Positions 9,369 to 17,760 of a stretch of DNA of 64,000 bases are shown piece by piece. A program made the position numbers and the translations under genes. Under the pieces are notes generated by a model. The model was not told the DNA's origin, did no database searches, and saw only the letters and a list, made by a program, of their open reading frames with translations. The stretch's first letter is position 1. Each line of letters begins with the position of its first letter. Location: the NCBI GenBank assembly GCA_017452265.1, contig JAFTMS010000032.1, forward strand, positions 62,001-126,000. The letters are read 5' to 3'. The stretch is from Bacteroidales bacterium. GTDB lineage: Bacteria > Bacteroidota > Bacteroidia > Bacteroidales > UBA932.

Positions 9369-10076
9369 ATGGTCTATAGATATTTACCTGAGGACGAATT
9401 TGTCGATCTTGCTTCCCGCATTCTGTATGAGGACAACCATATTCTGGTGGTGAACAAGAGGGTGGGGGAGATTGTACAGGGCGACAAGACTGGTGATGAG
9501 CCGTTGAGCGAGAAGTACAAGGCTTTCATTGCACAGAGGGATGCGAAACCGGGTCAGGTGTTCATGGGGCTGCCGCATCGGCTGGACCGTCCGGTGAGCG
9601 GAATAACGATGCTTGCAAAGACATCGAAGGCGCTGGAAAGGCTGAATGCCATGTTCCGCGGATCGGATGTGCATAAGTTCTATTGGGCGATGGTGTGTAA
9701 TGCACCGGAGCCGGCGCAGGGCAGTCTGGAGGACATGCTGTGGCGGAACGAAAAGCAGAACAAGTCGTATGTCTGCCGTCAGGGAGCGGCCAGAAAGGAT
9801 GCGAAGCTCGCGAAACTGAACTACAGGCAGATTGCTGAGACTGACCGCTACTGGCTTGTGGAAGTGGAACTTCTGACCGGGCGTCATCACCAGATCCGCT
9901 GTCAGCTGGCAAACCTCGGCTGCCCTATTAAAGGCGATCTGAAATACGGAGCGCCGCGTTCGAATCCGGACGGAGGGATCTCCCTCCATGCAAGAAGAAT
10001 CACATTTACGCATCCCGTAAAAAAGGAGCAGATTACAATCGAAGCTCCCGTACCAACCACATGGAAAGGAATATGA
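9369..10076 (+). CDS. RluA-family RNA pseudouridine synthase
   Basis: Isomerises uridine to pseudouridine in rRNA or tRNA. 235 residues from ATG 9369; the TTG at 9348 overlaps the -7 box and is excluded. The core runs from ILYEDNHILVVNKRVGE through the catalytic-Asp motif GLPHRLDRPVSGI (Asp in HRLD) to the late motif ELLTGRHHQIRCQLA and the GDLKYGA block. No S4 domain precedes the catalytic domain, so it is a short single-domain member; its target uridine cannot be told from sequence. The last four bases of the gene (ATGA) are shared with the start of the next gene, indicating translational coupling. Confidence 0.9.
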   Translation: MVYRYLPEDEFVDLASRILYEDNHILVVNKRVGEIVQGDKTGDEPLSEKYKAFIAQRDAKPGQVFMGLPHRLDRPVSGITMLAKTSKALERLNAMFRGSDVHKFYWAMVCNAPEPAQGSLEDMLWRNEKQNKSYVCRQGAARKDAKLAKLNYRQIAETDRYWLVEVELLTGRHHQIRCQLANLGCPIKGDLKYGAPRSNPDGGISLHARRITFTHPVKKEQITIEAPVPTTWKGI

Positions 10077-10894
10077 AGAGAATACTGACCACAATCCTTA
10101 TCGCCGCCACAGTGATTTCCAGCGGCACGAAACCTTACGTCATCGTGCAGATAGCCGATGCTCAGCTCGGATTCACTGCCGCCGACAACGCCAGCAGGAC
10201 CGGAACGGAATATGTCAACGATCTCACATACGAGGCCGGATATCTGAAGAAGGCGGTTGCACTTGTCAATGAACTGAAGCCCGATGCAGTCGTCTTCACC
10301 GGAGATCAGGTGAACTATTGCGACAATGTCGGGCAATGGGATATGTTCGCTGAGATAATTTCAGAAATCGACAAGTCTGTGAAACTGTTTCATATTCCTG
10401 GCAATCACGATGTGGTCTTCAAGGACGGAAAAGTGGATTCCACGCCGTTTACGAGTCGTTACGGAGCGGATCGCTTTGTGTTCGAGGACCGTGGAGTGAA
10501 GCTTGTCGGCATAAACTCAAGCCTTATCAAGAACGATGATGAAGGTGAAGCGGAGCAGAAGGAATGGCTGGAGCAGGCCCTCGCAAAAGACAGCCCAGAA
10601 GATGTTTCCATTGTATTCACGCATCATCCCTTCTTTATGACTGACATCGACGAGGAAGACGGATATTTCCAGATTCAGAAGTCCAAAAGACAGGAATATT
10701 TCGGCCTCTTCAAGCAGCTTGACGTAGATGCCGTATACGCCGGACATCGTCACAACAGCTCAGAAGGAGCATATGAAGGTGTCCCGATGAAGACCACGAC
10801 GTCAGTCGCATACCAGATCGGTGACTCATCCCCATCAGTCCGTATCATCACGGTCTGCGAAGACCAAATCCGCGACACATTGTGTGTTTTGTAA
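10073..10894 (+). CDS. Exported calcineurin-like metallophosphoesterase
   Basis: 273 residues. The start is ATG 10073, overlapping the upstream stop as ATGA; ATG 10061 is an alternative adding four residues. The N-terminus (MKRILTTILIAATVISSG) looks like a short signal peptide. Metallophosphoesterase motifs in order: IADAQLG (position of the usual DxH, with Gln replacing His), FTGDQVN, IPGNHD, FTHHPFF and YAGHRHN. These bind the dinuclear metal centre that hydrolyses phosphomonoesters or phosphodiesters. The D-x-Q variant at motif I is worth noting. Probably periplasmic, substrate unknown; it resembles bacterial proteins annotated as CSTP1-like or purple-acid-like phosphatases. Confidence 0.85.
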   Translation: MKRILTTILIAATVISSGTKPYVIVQIADAQLGFTAADNASRTGTEYVNDLTYEAGYLKKAVALVNELKPDAVVFTGDQVNYCDNVGQWDMFAEIISEIDKSVKLFHIPGNHDVVFKDGKVDSTPFTSRYGADRFVFEDRGVKLVGINSSLIKNDDEGEAEQKEWLEQALAKDSPEDVSIVFTHHPFFMTDIDEEDGYFQIQKSKRQEYFGLFKQLDVDAVYAGHRHNSSEGAYEGVPMKTTTSVAYQIGDSSPSVRIITVCEDQIRDTLCVL

Positions 10895-10900
10895 ATGCTT

Positions 10901-10990
10901 GATAGCCAGCAGGATATAGAAAGTGCGTGCTGCCTATAGGCGGCACGCACTTTTAGTAATGCGCTGATAGCTATGCGATTGCATTTTACG
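10901..10990. repeat. Dispersed palindromic intergenic element, copy A
   Basis: The core hairpin pairs AAGTGCGTGC (10921-10930) with GCACGCACTT (10943-10952); GCC/GGC extends the pairing around a TATA loop. Homology to copy B at 46729 goes beyond the stem: both begin with GATAnCCAGC and continue after the stem with AGTAA, CTGAnAGC and TTG(C/T)ATTTT. It lies between two converging genes, and the TTTT after the stem could also make it terminate transcription from the plus strand. Confidence 0.6.
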
Positions 10991-10992
10991 GC

Positions 10993-12738
10993 CTACCTCC
11001 TTGCAGGGAATAGCCTGTCCATATCTTTGTCCAGCGCCTTCTCAGCCATCTTTTCCGGCACGAAATGCCATTCTCCGATGACGGCAGGATCGCCGATGAC
11101 AGTCGGGTCAATCTCCTTGTTCTTAACCAGATAGTCATACAGGATATTCCGTATTTCAGGATAATATGCCACAGTCCGGTCTTCGATCCTGTCTGTATCG
11201 ATGCCGGCACCATGACGCATCAGGCCGCCACCGCCGCTCGCACGGTAAGATGTCATGGCCACATTGTAGGTCGCAGCTTCGTCAAATGCACTTCCGTCCG
11301 CCATCGACTTGATGCACACCCGCTCGCCGGCCTGCTTAGTGATGTCTACTTCATAAACGAGTCCTGCGGCAGAATCGAAATTGTATGAACGGTTCACAAA
11401 AGACCATCGCTTCTGGCCGGTACGCGGATCCGGAGCATTCACAATCTTCAGAAGGCAGTCCGATCCGCTGCCGTATGTATTGATCCATGTGTCATAGGAA
11501 TATTCCAGATAATCCTTGATTTCCTTGCCGCTCATCTTTACGACAAAGAGTTGGTTTTCAAACGGATAAATGGTGAAAAGGTCGTTGTATACAAGCGTTC
11601 CGGCCTTCACGAAGCCGTTGAACGTAAGCGGAGCCGCAAATGAGATCTGTGCAGGTGTGCAGCCGATTGAAAGCGTATGCACAAGGTTCATGTAATCCGA
11701 CATTCCCCTGTATGCATCTCTTGTGCGCAGGTCTGTCTTCAGCTCGCCCACCTCCATGAGCGTGAAGTCCTTGACAGCCTTATAGTCAGGATGGAAGAGC
11801 TGCTGCATCTGAGTGTCTACGTTCTTCTTGTCAATGGCGATAAGGTCCGCATCCACGGTCTTTGAAACGACCTCGCCTCCCTCTACCTTCACGGTGATTG
11901 TGCCCGAGCCGAGATTCCTGCAGTGGCTTCCTGCATTTATGAGGCAGATGCTGTCGTTCTTGTGCACTACAGGCCTGTGGTCATGCGAGCAGATGACAAA
12001 ATCCACTCCGCGCAGGCTCTGGAAGAGATCCAGTCCCTGACTCTCGTATTGTGAACCGTCGCCTGCTCCCGTGCCGGCGTGAACCGCAACTATCACGATG
12101 TCAGATTTCTCCTGCGCGCTTACTCTGTCAACGACCTCCTGTGCGTGCGGAATCAGCGACTTGAACTCCATTCCTTCCCAAAGAAGCGGAGACAGCCAGT
12201 TCTTTATGTTCGGATTCGTAAATCCGATGATGGTGATGTTCAGCCCATGCCTCTTCAAGGTCACGTATTCCTTGAAATATGCCTTGCCGTTATCCGTACG
12301 TATCGCATTTGCTGCAAGGAAAGGCACAGCCATCTCCTTTACGAGGCGGTCGTACACCTTGTGGCCGGTCTCGATATCGTGGTTTCCCACCACAACGGCA
12401 TCATAGCCTATATATTCCACCATGCGGGCGAAGACGTGTTCCGAGGTCGTATCCACGTAATTATAGTAATACGCGGCATTGTCGCCCTGAAGGCAGTCGC
12501 CGTCGTCAAGAAGGATTACGTTCTCGGCTCCGACGGCCGTGCGGATGCTGTCCGCATACCATGAAACATTATAAAGGGAATTAGCCGTACGTGACGATAC
12601 GTACAGAGAATCGAAGTAATGGCCGTGAACGTCGTTCGTGGTCAGAAGGCGGAATGTGTATTCGCCGTCCTTAGGCCCGCAGCATGATGCCGCAAGGGCC
12701 ACTGTCGATAATAGTGTTGTTATAAGGTGCTTTCTCAT
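10993..12738 (-). CDS. Lipoprotein 5'-nucleotidase / 2',3'-cyclic phosphodiesterase family
   Basis: 581 residues with a lipoprotein signal (MRKHLITTLLSTVALAASCC). The N-terminal metallophosphoesterase domain shows TTNDVHGHYF (DxH), LLDDGDCLQGD, VVGNHDIETG, IVAVHAGTG and ICSHDHRPVVH, the UshA/CpdB order of metal ligands. The C-terminal 5'-nucleotidase domain (about residue 340 on) includes NSLYNV-type loops and MTSYRASGGGG, which forms part of the substrate site. Length is typical for the family. It would release phosphate and nucleosides from nucleotides outside the cytoplasm. It lies 13 bp downstream of an outer-membrane-protein-like gene on the same strand, probably co-transcribed. Confidence 0.92.
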   Translation of the reverse strand: MRKHLITTLLSTVALAASCCGPKDGEYTFRLLTTNDVHGHYFDSLYVSSRTANSLYNVSWYADSIRTAVGAENVILLDDGDCLQGDNAAYYYNYVDTTSEHVFARMVEYIGYDAVVVGNHDIETGHKVYDRLVKEMAVPFLAANAIRTDNGKAYFKEYVTLKRHGLNITIIGFTNPNIKNWLSPLLWEGMEFKSLIPHAQEVVDRVSAQEKSDIVIVAVHAGTGAGDGSQYESQGLDLFQSLRGVDFVICSHDHRPVVHKNDSICLINAGSHCRNLGSGTITVKVEGGEVVSKTVDADLIAIDKKNVDTQMQQLFHPDYKAVKDFTLMEVGELKTDLRTRDAYRGMSDYMNLVHTLSIGCTPAQISFAAPLTFNGFVKAGTLVYNDLFTIYPFENQLFVVKMSGKEIKDYLEYSYDTWINTYGSGSDCLLKIVNAPDPRTGQKRWSFVNRSYNFDSAAGLVYEVDITKQAGERVCIKSMADGSAFDEAATYNVAMTSYRASGGGGLMRHGAGIDTDRIEDRTVAYYPEIRNILYDYLVKNKEIDPTVIGDPAVIGEWHFVPEKMAEKALDKDMDRLFPARR

Positions 12739-12751
12739 ATTTATAGATGTT

Positions 12752-13939
12752 TTATCGTCTTCTCTTTACCAGCTCCTGAAGGTTGAAACGTAGCGCCACG
12801 ACCTGCTGGCAGCCGGAATACGTGAAGTCATTGAAGTGGAAGCGTGCAGCGATGCGGATATTCAGAAAGCGCCCGATCACCGGTTCGTAGCACACCTCGA
12901 TACGGTCGTATATGCCCGGTCCTGTTTCGCCTTCGTCGTGCACCCTGTAGAACGGGTCTCCGAAATAGAGTCTGCTGCCGTATTTATAGCCTCCGGTATC
13001 CGTGTTGTTGTAGTATGTCATCATGTCCGTGCCGTAGAACATGCTGTTCTTCAGGGCAAGGTTCCATTTTCGTACCTCGATGTCGAATTCTCCGCCGCAC
13101 GGGTATACGTAGGTTCCTACGTTCTTTCTGTCGTTCTGCATGCCCTGCAGCCAGCCGAAACGTATTGAAAATGTCTGAACCCCAATCAGATGGCCGAAGT
13201 CGAACCGCGCATAAGGGTTTGCAAGGATATTGTCCACGACGCCGTGCACGTCATTGCAGCTCGCGAAATGGTACATGTATGCGGAATATCCCAATGACAG
13301 GATCGGCGCGACCTTGCCTTCTCCACTCGAAAAGATCATGAACTTCTCCCTGCGTGATTCCCCGTACTGGCCCATCCAGTCGCATCCGAGTTCGAAATAT
13401 GCCTTGGGACGGCGCAGCTTCATGAGTATACCCTCAAGATTGGTGTCGTAGAACTTCAGAGAATCAGAAAAGAAAGCTTCGGAATAGCTGCCCTCCATGG
13501 CACTGCGTGGGAATATGCCGGCATACAGCATCATATCGTTCCTGTCTCCCTGCTTGTGAAGCCTGTAGCAGATCGTCATTTCCCTCAGGAGCTTCGTGTT
13601 GCTGAGGCTTGAAGATGTCTCAGGTGAGCCTGCGCCGGCGATTTCTGGAGAAATTGGAGATGCCCCGAAATCCTTCATTATGTCTATGCCTACCATGACC
13701 TTATGGCTCAGATCTTTCTTCTGGTTCACACTGAGGCCGATGGAAGGGGTAAGGCGTGCTCCGAAGATGGTCATCGAGCTTGAATAATTGCTGCGGTAGT
13801 ATTCCCTGTTGTCGAAGTTCATGTTGAAGTCCACGTCATAGGCGAAACGGATGTCGTTCTCCGGGGTCTTTGCCCTCATTTCGGAGAAGGAGGCAAGGAT
13901 AAGGAATGCTGCTGTCAGTATATGAATATATGTCTTCAT
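12752..13939 (-). CDS. Putative outer-membrane beta-barrel protein
   Basis: 395 residues with a signal peptide (MKTYIHILTAAFLILASFSEMRA). The mature protein has alternating polar/aromatic strands, for example FAYDVDFNMNFDNREYYRSNY, SHKVMVGIDIMKDFG and FSIRFGWLQGMQ, and a final strand before a basic C-terminus (VVALRFNLQELVKRRR). This pattern fits an outer-membrane beta-barrel, but I do not recognise a named family. Its place as the first gene of a two-gene unit with a secreted 5'-nucleotidase suggests, by inference only, a role in nucleotide or phosphate scavenging. A roughly 270-bp upstream region rich in inverted repeats separates it from the GSCFA gene. Confidence 0.65.
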   Translation of the reverse strand: MKTYIHILTAAFLILASFSEMRAKTPENDIRFAYDVDFNMNFDNREYYRSNYSSSMTIFGARLTPSIGLSVNQKKDLSHKVMVGIDIMKDFGASPISPEIAGAGSPETSSSLSNTKLLREMTICYRLHKQGDRNDMMLYAGIFPRSAMEGSYSEAFFSDSLKFYDTNLEGILMKLRRPKAYFELGCDWMGQYGESRREKFMIFSSGEGKVAPILSLGYSAYMYHFASCNDVHGVVDNILANPYARFDFGHLIGVQTFSIRFGWLQGMQNDRKNVGTYVYPCGGEFDIEVRKWNLALKNSMFYGTDMMTYYNNTDTGGYKYGSRLYFGDPFYRVHDEGETGPGIYDRIEVCYEPVIGRFLNIRIAARFHFNDFTYSGCQQVVALRFNLQELVKRRR

Positions 13940-13955
13940 ATGGTCAAGTCTTTAC

Positions 13956-14140
13956 TCAAGTTTCGCAAGCGATAAATTGTTGATATATTGAAGGTCGGCG
14001 GGACTTGCGAAACTTTCACCCACCGCACCTTCTATATTTACGTTACCCCTATCCTAAATCCTTTCCCTCGGGGAAAGGACTTACTATCGACCTAAAGGTC
14101 TCAAAAACAAGGTACTTTCGCACTTGCGAAAGTTAAGGTC
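13956..14140. repeat. Intergenic cluster of inverted repeats
   Basis: In under 190 bp there are four symmetric units. GTTTCGCAAG (13960-13969) pairs with CTTGCGAAAC (14004-14013). CTTTCCC/GGGAAAG (14061-14077) has a 3-nt loop. GACCT/AGGTC lies at 14089-14100. ACTTTCG/CGAAAGT (14114-14133) closes the block. The TTGCGAAA word occurs in both orientations in the outer units. It lies between two divergent genes and contains no credible ORF. Confidence 0.6.
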
Positions 14141-14195
14141 TTTATAAAATCTTCCAAAGATAATACTTTTAGACATATGGAATGATTATTTTCTG

Positions 14196-14203
14196 TAATT
14201 TTG
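14196..14203 (+). promoter_or_regulatory. Putative -7 box immediately upstream of the GSCFA gene
   Basis: TAATTTTG followed by CAACC is the same 13-mer as at 9343. It ends only 5 bp before ATG 14209, which would give a leaderless or near-leaderless transcript. Confidence 0.5.
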
Positions 14204-14208
14204 CAACC

Positions 14209-15099
14209 ATGAAACTACAGACACCCGTAGCCGATGACAGATGTTTGGTCGGCATTTCATATGAGGACAGGATTATGATGCTCGGAAGCTGTTTCTCGGA
14301 CAGCATCGGACGCCAGCTTGCCGATTTCGGCTTTGACGTGTGCGTGAACCCTTTCGGAACGCTTTATAATCCTGCCTCCATTCTGAATTCAGTCCGCAGG
14401 CTTGTCACAGGTGTGCATTTCACTGAAGGTGACTGCGTGGAAATCGGTGCCGGAGACGGTCGGATATGCTCGTTCTGCCACCATACGTCGTTCGCCCGTG
14501 GTACGGAAGCTGAGTTTCTTGAAAATGCCAATGTCTCTCTTGACGCAGCCCGGGCATATTTCCGCACCTGCACCAAGGTCATGATCACGCTCGGTACAAG
14601 CTGGTGCTTCCGCCATGTAGCACGTGACTTCATCGTCTCCAACTGCCTGAAGCGTCCTGCTGATGAATACTGTCGCGAGCTGCTGCCTTCCCATGAAACG
14701 GCTCTTGCATTGACTGAAATCATGCGTATGTGCGAAGAAGCCTCAAGGCAGGACAAAGGATTTGTGCCTAAACGCTTCATATTTACAGTCAGCCCGATAC
14801 GGCATTTCAAGGATGGGGCGCATGGCAATCAGCTTAGCAAATCCGCCCTTCTTCTCGGAGTTGACGGGGCCATAAAGGCTTCAGGTCAGACTGCGGACTA
14901 TTTCCCTTCATACGAAATCATGATGGACGAACTGCGCGACTACCGCTTCTATGCAGAAGACATGTGCCATCCCTCGCAGCAGGCCGTGGACTACATCCGT
15001 GAACGCTTCCTTGTCTGGGCGCTTCCTCAGGACGAGCATAAGCGTCTGGACGAAAACATCCGCACCTTCCGGCGCGGATGTCATATCGAAAAGCATTAG
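14209..15099 (+). CDS. GSCFA-domain protein
   Basis: 296 residues from ATG 14209; ATG 14182 lies upstream of the putative -7 box and is less likely. The family-defining motif appears as LGSCFSDSIGRQLADFGF at about residues 25-42, followed by NPFGTLYNPASI. Further conserved blocks are TLGTSWCF near residue 128, FTVSPIRHFKDG near 195 and DMCHPSQQAVDYI near 255. The last has a D-x-x-H arrangement like SGNH hydrolases, with the Ser of GSCFS as a candidate nucleophile. GSCFA proteins are common in Bacteroidota, and some are linked to cell-surface glycan modification; the substrate is unknown. No signal peptide. The stop overlaps the converging ROK gene by 4 bp. Confidence 0.9.
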   Translation: MKLQTPVADDRCLVGISYEDRIMMLGSCFSDSIGRQLADFGFDVCVNPFGTLYNPASILNSVRRLVTGVHFTEGDCVEIGAGDGRICSFCHHTSFARGTEAEFLENANVSLDAARAYFRTCTKVMITLGTSWCFRHVARDFIVSNCLKRPADEYCRELLPSHETALALTEIMRMCEEASRQDKGFVPKRFIFTVSPIRHFKDGAHGNQLSKSALLLGVDGAIKASGQTADYFPSYEIMMDELRDYRFYAEDMCHPSQQAVDYIRERFLVWALPQDEHKRLDENIRTFRRGCHIEKH

Positions 15100-16298
15100 A
15101 GCAGCCCCAGCAGCTTGCTTCGTGAAAGCATGCAGGCTCCTATCGGGCCACCCATCTTCCCTAGTCTGGAGAACTTTATCGTCGTATCCTTGTTTATCAT
15201 GTTGAGCGAATGCTTCTGTATCGCACTTCTGATAGGCAGCAGCAGGTATTCCTTTACCACAGCCATACGTCCACCGATAACCACAAGCTCAGGATTGAAG
15301 ATGTTTATAAGTCCGGCTATTGCACGTCCCAGCACCGTTCCGATCTCTTCGATTACCTCGATTGCCAGCACATCCTCCTCCAGAACAGCATCTGTGATGT
15401 CCTCAAGCGTGATGTCCTCACCCTTTGAATATTTGTCAGAAAGCAGTGACGAACGTCCCTCGCGCAGCTTTTCCATGATTATCCTGTGTGCAGCGGAGCC
15501 CGATGCTCCCGTTTCAAGGCAGCCGATCTTACCGCATTGGCAGATCTGGTCGTTGTCAAGAAGAGGGAAGTGACCGATCTCCCCGGAGAAACCGGACTTG
15601 CCGTAGGACAGCTTTCCGTCCACGATCATGCCCATGCCAAGGCCCCATGTGACGTTGAGGAACAGCATGTTGTTCTCATTGTTGGCTACTCCGCAGATAT
15701 ATTCTCCATATGCCATGGCTCTGGAATCATTCTCCACGAGCACTGGCGCGTCAAGCTCTTCCTCCAGAACAGACGCTATCGGCCTGTCCTCACCGAGGAA
15801 GTAGGTGAAGCAGTAGCCTGTCTCGTTGTTCACACGGCCGGAAAGATTGAAGCCGTAGGCCTTTACCTTGTCACGCGCGATTCCGGCTTTGGAGAGATTG
15901 TCCTTCAGTACTTTGCACAGTTGCTTGAACGAGGCCTCCGAGTTCTCCACGACGACTGGAATCTCCTCCTGCGAGTCCACGATCTGTCCCTTGAAGTTGA
16001 TTACCGCCACGCTGATGTCGCTCCTGCGTATCTCCACGCCGACAAAATATCCGGCCGACGGGTTAAGACCGTATATGCTTGGGCGACGTCCGCCGTTGGT
16101 GCCTTGCTTGCCCATGTCCTCGATGAAGCCCTCGTCTATGAGTTCTCCCACGAGCTTCGTTATTGTCGGGATGCTTGTGCCGAGCTCCTTGCTGAGGTCT
16201 GCGATGCTGTAGTCTCCGTCATTGATGCACAGACCGAGTATCCTCTGCTTCAGGATGGCATTCTTCCCGTCGATGTTGCTGAGAAATGATCCGTTCAT
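15096..16298 (-). CDS. ROK-family transcriptional regulator (NagC/XylR-like)
   Basis: 400 residues. The N-terminal winged helix-turn-helix lies at about residues 14-65 (LGTSIPTITKLVGELIDEGF as recognition region). The ROK sugar-kinase-like domain has ENDSRAMAYGEY, the GEIGH motif at about residue 240 and a zinc-binding CQCGKIGCLE block. The HTH marks it as a regulator rather than a plain glucokinase; ROK regulators usually sense a free or phosphorylated hexose or amino sugar. It is the last gene of a three-gene minus-strand unit with the MFS permease and DUF4434 protein, divergent from the SusCD operon, and most likely controls the PUL. Two AT-rich palindromes between the divergent units are operator candidates. 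Confidence 0.92.
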   Translation of the reverse strand: MNGSFLSNIDGKNAILKQRILGLCINDGDYSIADLSKELGTSIPTITKLVGELIDEGFIEDMGKQGTNGGRRPSIYGLNPSAGYFVGVEIRRSDISVAVINFKGQIVDSQEEIPVVVENSEASFKQLCKVLKDNLSKAGIARDKVKAYGFNLSGRVNNETGYCFTYFLGEDRPIASVLEEELDAPVLVENDSRAMAYGEYICGVANNENNMLFLNVTWGLGMGMIVDGKLSYGKSGFSGEIGHFPLLDNDQICQCGKIGCLETGASGSAAHRIIMEKLREGRSSLLSDKYSKGEDITLEDITDAVLEEDVLAIEVIEEIGTVLGRAIAGLINIFNPELVVIGGRMAVVKEYLLLPIRSAIQKHSLNMINKDTTIKFSRLGKMGGPIGACMLSRSKLLGLL

Positions 16299-16304
16299 GA
16301 AAGT

Positions 16305-17714
16305 TTATTTTTTCCAGTTGTTCCAGTAGTCTTCGATTTCTTCAAGAGTCTTGCCTGTCGTCTCAGGGATGACCTTCCACATGATGAGCATATAAGGCAC
16401 GCACATCACCGCAAACAGGAAGAATGTTCCGGCCTGGCTCCAGCCGAGAAGTACCGGTGTGAGCTGGCCGATGAGGTATGTGCCGATCCAGAGGGCGAAT
16501 CCGGCTATTGACATCGCACGACCGCGCACGCTGTTCGGATACATCTCGGAAAGCAGTACGAATACGATTGCCGAGATCGAGATCGCGCAGCAGAATACGT
16601 ATGCGAGGAAGAATGTGAGCATGAAGCCGTTGCCGAGACCGATCTGTGACCCCCATGCGAAGTAGATGCCGATGGCGAGAAGGCAGAGGATCATGCCGGA
16701 TACTCCCCAGTAGATCAGCTGCTTGCGGCCCACTCTGTCAATGATGAATACGGCAAGGATTGTCGTCACCATATTCACGACTCCCACGAGTACTGTCGAG
16801 AACATCGGGTTGTCGAAGCCTGCCTCAGAGAAGATCTTTGGTCCATAGTACAGCACGGCATTCACTCCCATGAACTGGCCGAGGATTGCGATTGCGCTTC
16901 CGGCGATGACAGCCACAAGGATGCCCGGCTTCAGAAGGTCTGACCATTTTCCCTTTATCTCGCCCTTGAGCGAGTTCTGTGTCACGGTGATTTCCTCCTG
17001 GATTTCCTCCTGTGTCTCATATATCTTCTGCATCACGACAGATGCCTTGCCGAGCTTTCCGTTGACAATCAGCCACTTCGGGCTTTCCGGAATGAAGAAT
17101 ATGATGAAGAAGAAAAGGAGGGCAGGTACAGTCTCGCTTCCGAGCATTCCGCGCCATGCCTCTGTGTGCATCATCTTCTGCCAGAGGGTGATTTCGCCTC
17201 CCTGTGCTGCTGTAGCTGCAATCGAAGTGTCGATGTTAGCGTCGATTATCCAGTTCATCAGGTAAGCAAGCAGGAAGCCGATAGTCACAGCAAGCTGGTA
17301 GAGCGACACGAGTGTGCCTCGGATCTTCGCAGGCGACACCTCTGATATATATATAGGAGAGACTATCGACACGATGCCGATACCGATTCCTCCTATGATT
17401 CTGTAGGCCACGAGGCCGTCGAAGCTGCCGCAGACAGCGCACCCGATTGCCGAGATGCTGAAGAGTGCGGCTGAGATAAGCATCGTGAGTTTACGTCCGA
17501 GGTAGTCGCTGAGTGAACCTGCTATAAGCACACCGAAGATCGAACCTATTAGGGCGCATCCTACATACCAGCCTTCCATCATGTCCGTGAGGCCGAACTG
17601 CGACTTCACTATTTCTGTCGTACCGGAAATGACCGCTGTGTCATATCCGAAAAGAATACCTCCGATGGCAGCGACCACCGCCATGAAGATTACATATCCC
17701 ATTGTCTTTTTCAT
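16305..17714 (-). CDS. MFS sugar:proton symporter (sugar porter family)
   Basis: 469 residues from ATG 17714; upstream residues in the open frame lack homology. An inner-membrane 12-TM permease with sugar-porter signatures: GGILFGYDTAVISGT in TM1, LGRK after TM2, PESPKWLIVNGK before the central loop, DRVGRKQLIYWG in the second half and PETTGKTLEEIEDYW at the C-terminus. Family members move hexoses, pentoses or related sugars with protons. It sits 6 bp upstream of the ROK regulator and 46 bp downstream of the DUF4434 gene, so it probably imports the monosaccharide or disaccharide released by this PUL. The exact sugar cannot be read from sequence. Confidence 0.93.
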   Translation of the reverse strand: MKKTMGYVIFMAVVAAIGGILFGYDTAVISGTTEIVKSQFGLTDMMEGWYVGCALIGSIFGVLIAGSLSDYLGRKLTMLISAALFSISAIGCAVCGSFDGLVAYRIIGGIGIGIVSIVSPIYISEVSPAKIRGTLVSLYQLAVTIGFLLAYLMNWIIDANIDTSIAATAAQGGEITLWQKMMHTEAWRGMLGSETVPALLFFFIIFFIPESPKWLIVNGKLGKASVVMQKIYETQEEIQEEITVTQNSLKGEIKGKWSDLLKPGILVAVIAGSAIAILGQFMGVNAVLYYGPKIFSEAGFDNPMFSTVLVGVVNMVTTILAVFIIDRVGRKQLIYWGVSGMILCLLAIGIYFAWGSQIGLGNGFMLTFFLAYVFCCAISISAIVFVLLSEMYPNSVRGRAMSIAGFALWIGTYLIGQLTPVLLGWSQAGTFFLFAVMCVPYMLIMWKVIPETTGKTLEEIEDYWNNWKK

Positions 17715-17760
17715 ACTTCTTAAATCGTTGCGAGGCTTGTGCGAGCCGTGGTGATCTATA

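Noticed and set aside
15486..16289. 267-codon ORF on the plus strand inside the ROK gene
   Set aside because: It is the antisense shadow of a well-supported ROK regulator, and its translation has no recognisable motifs.
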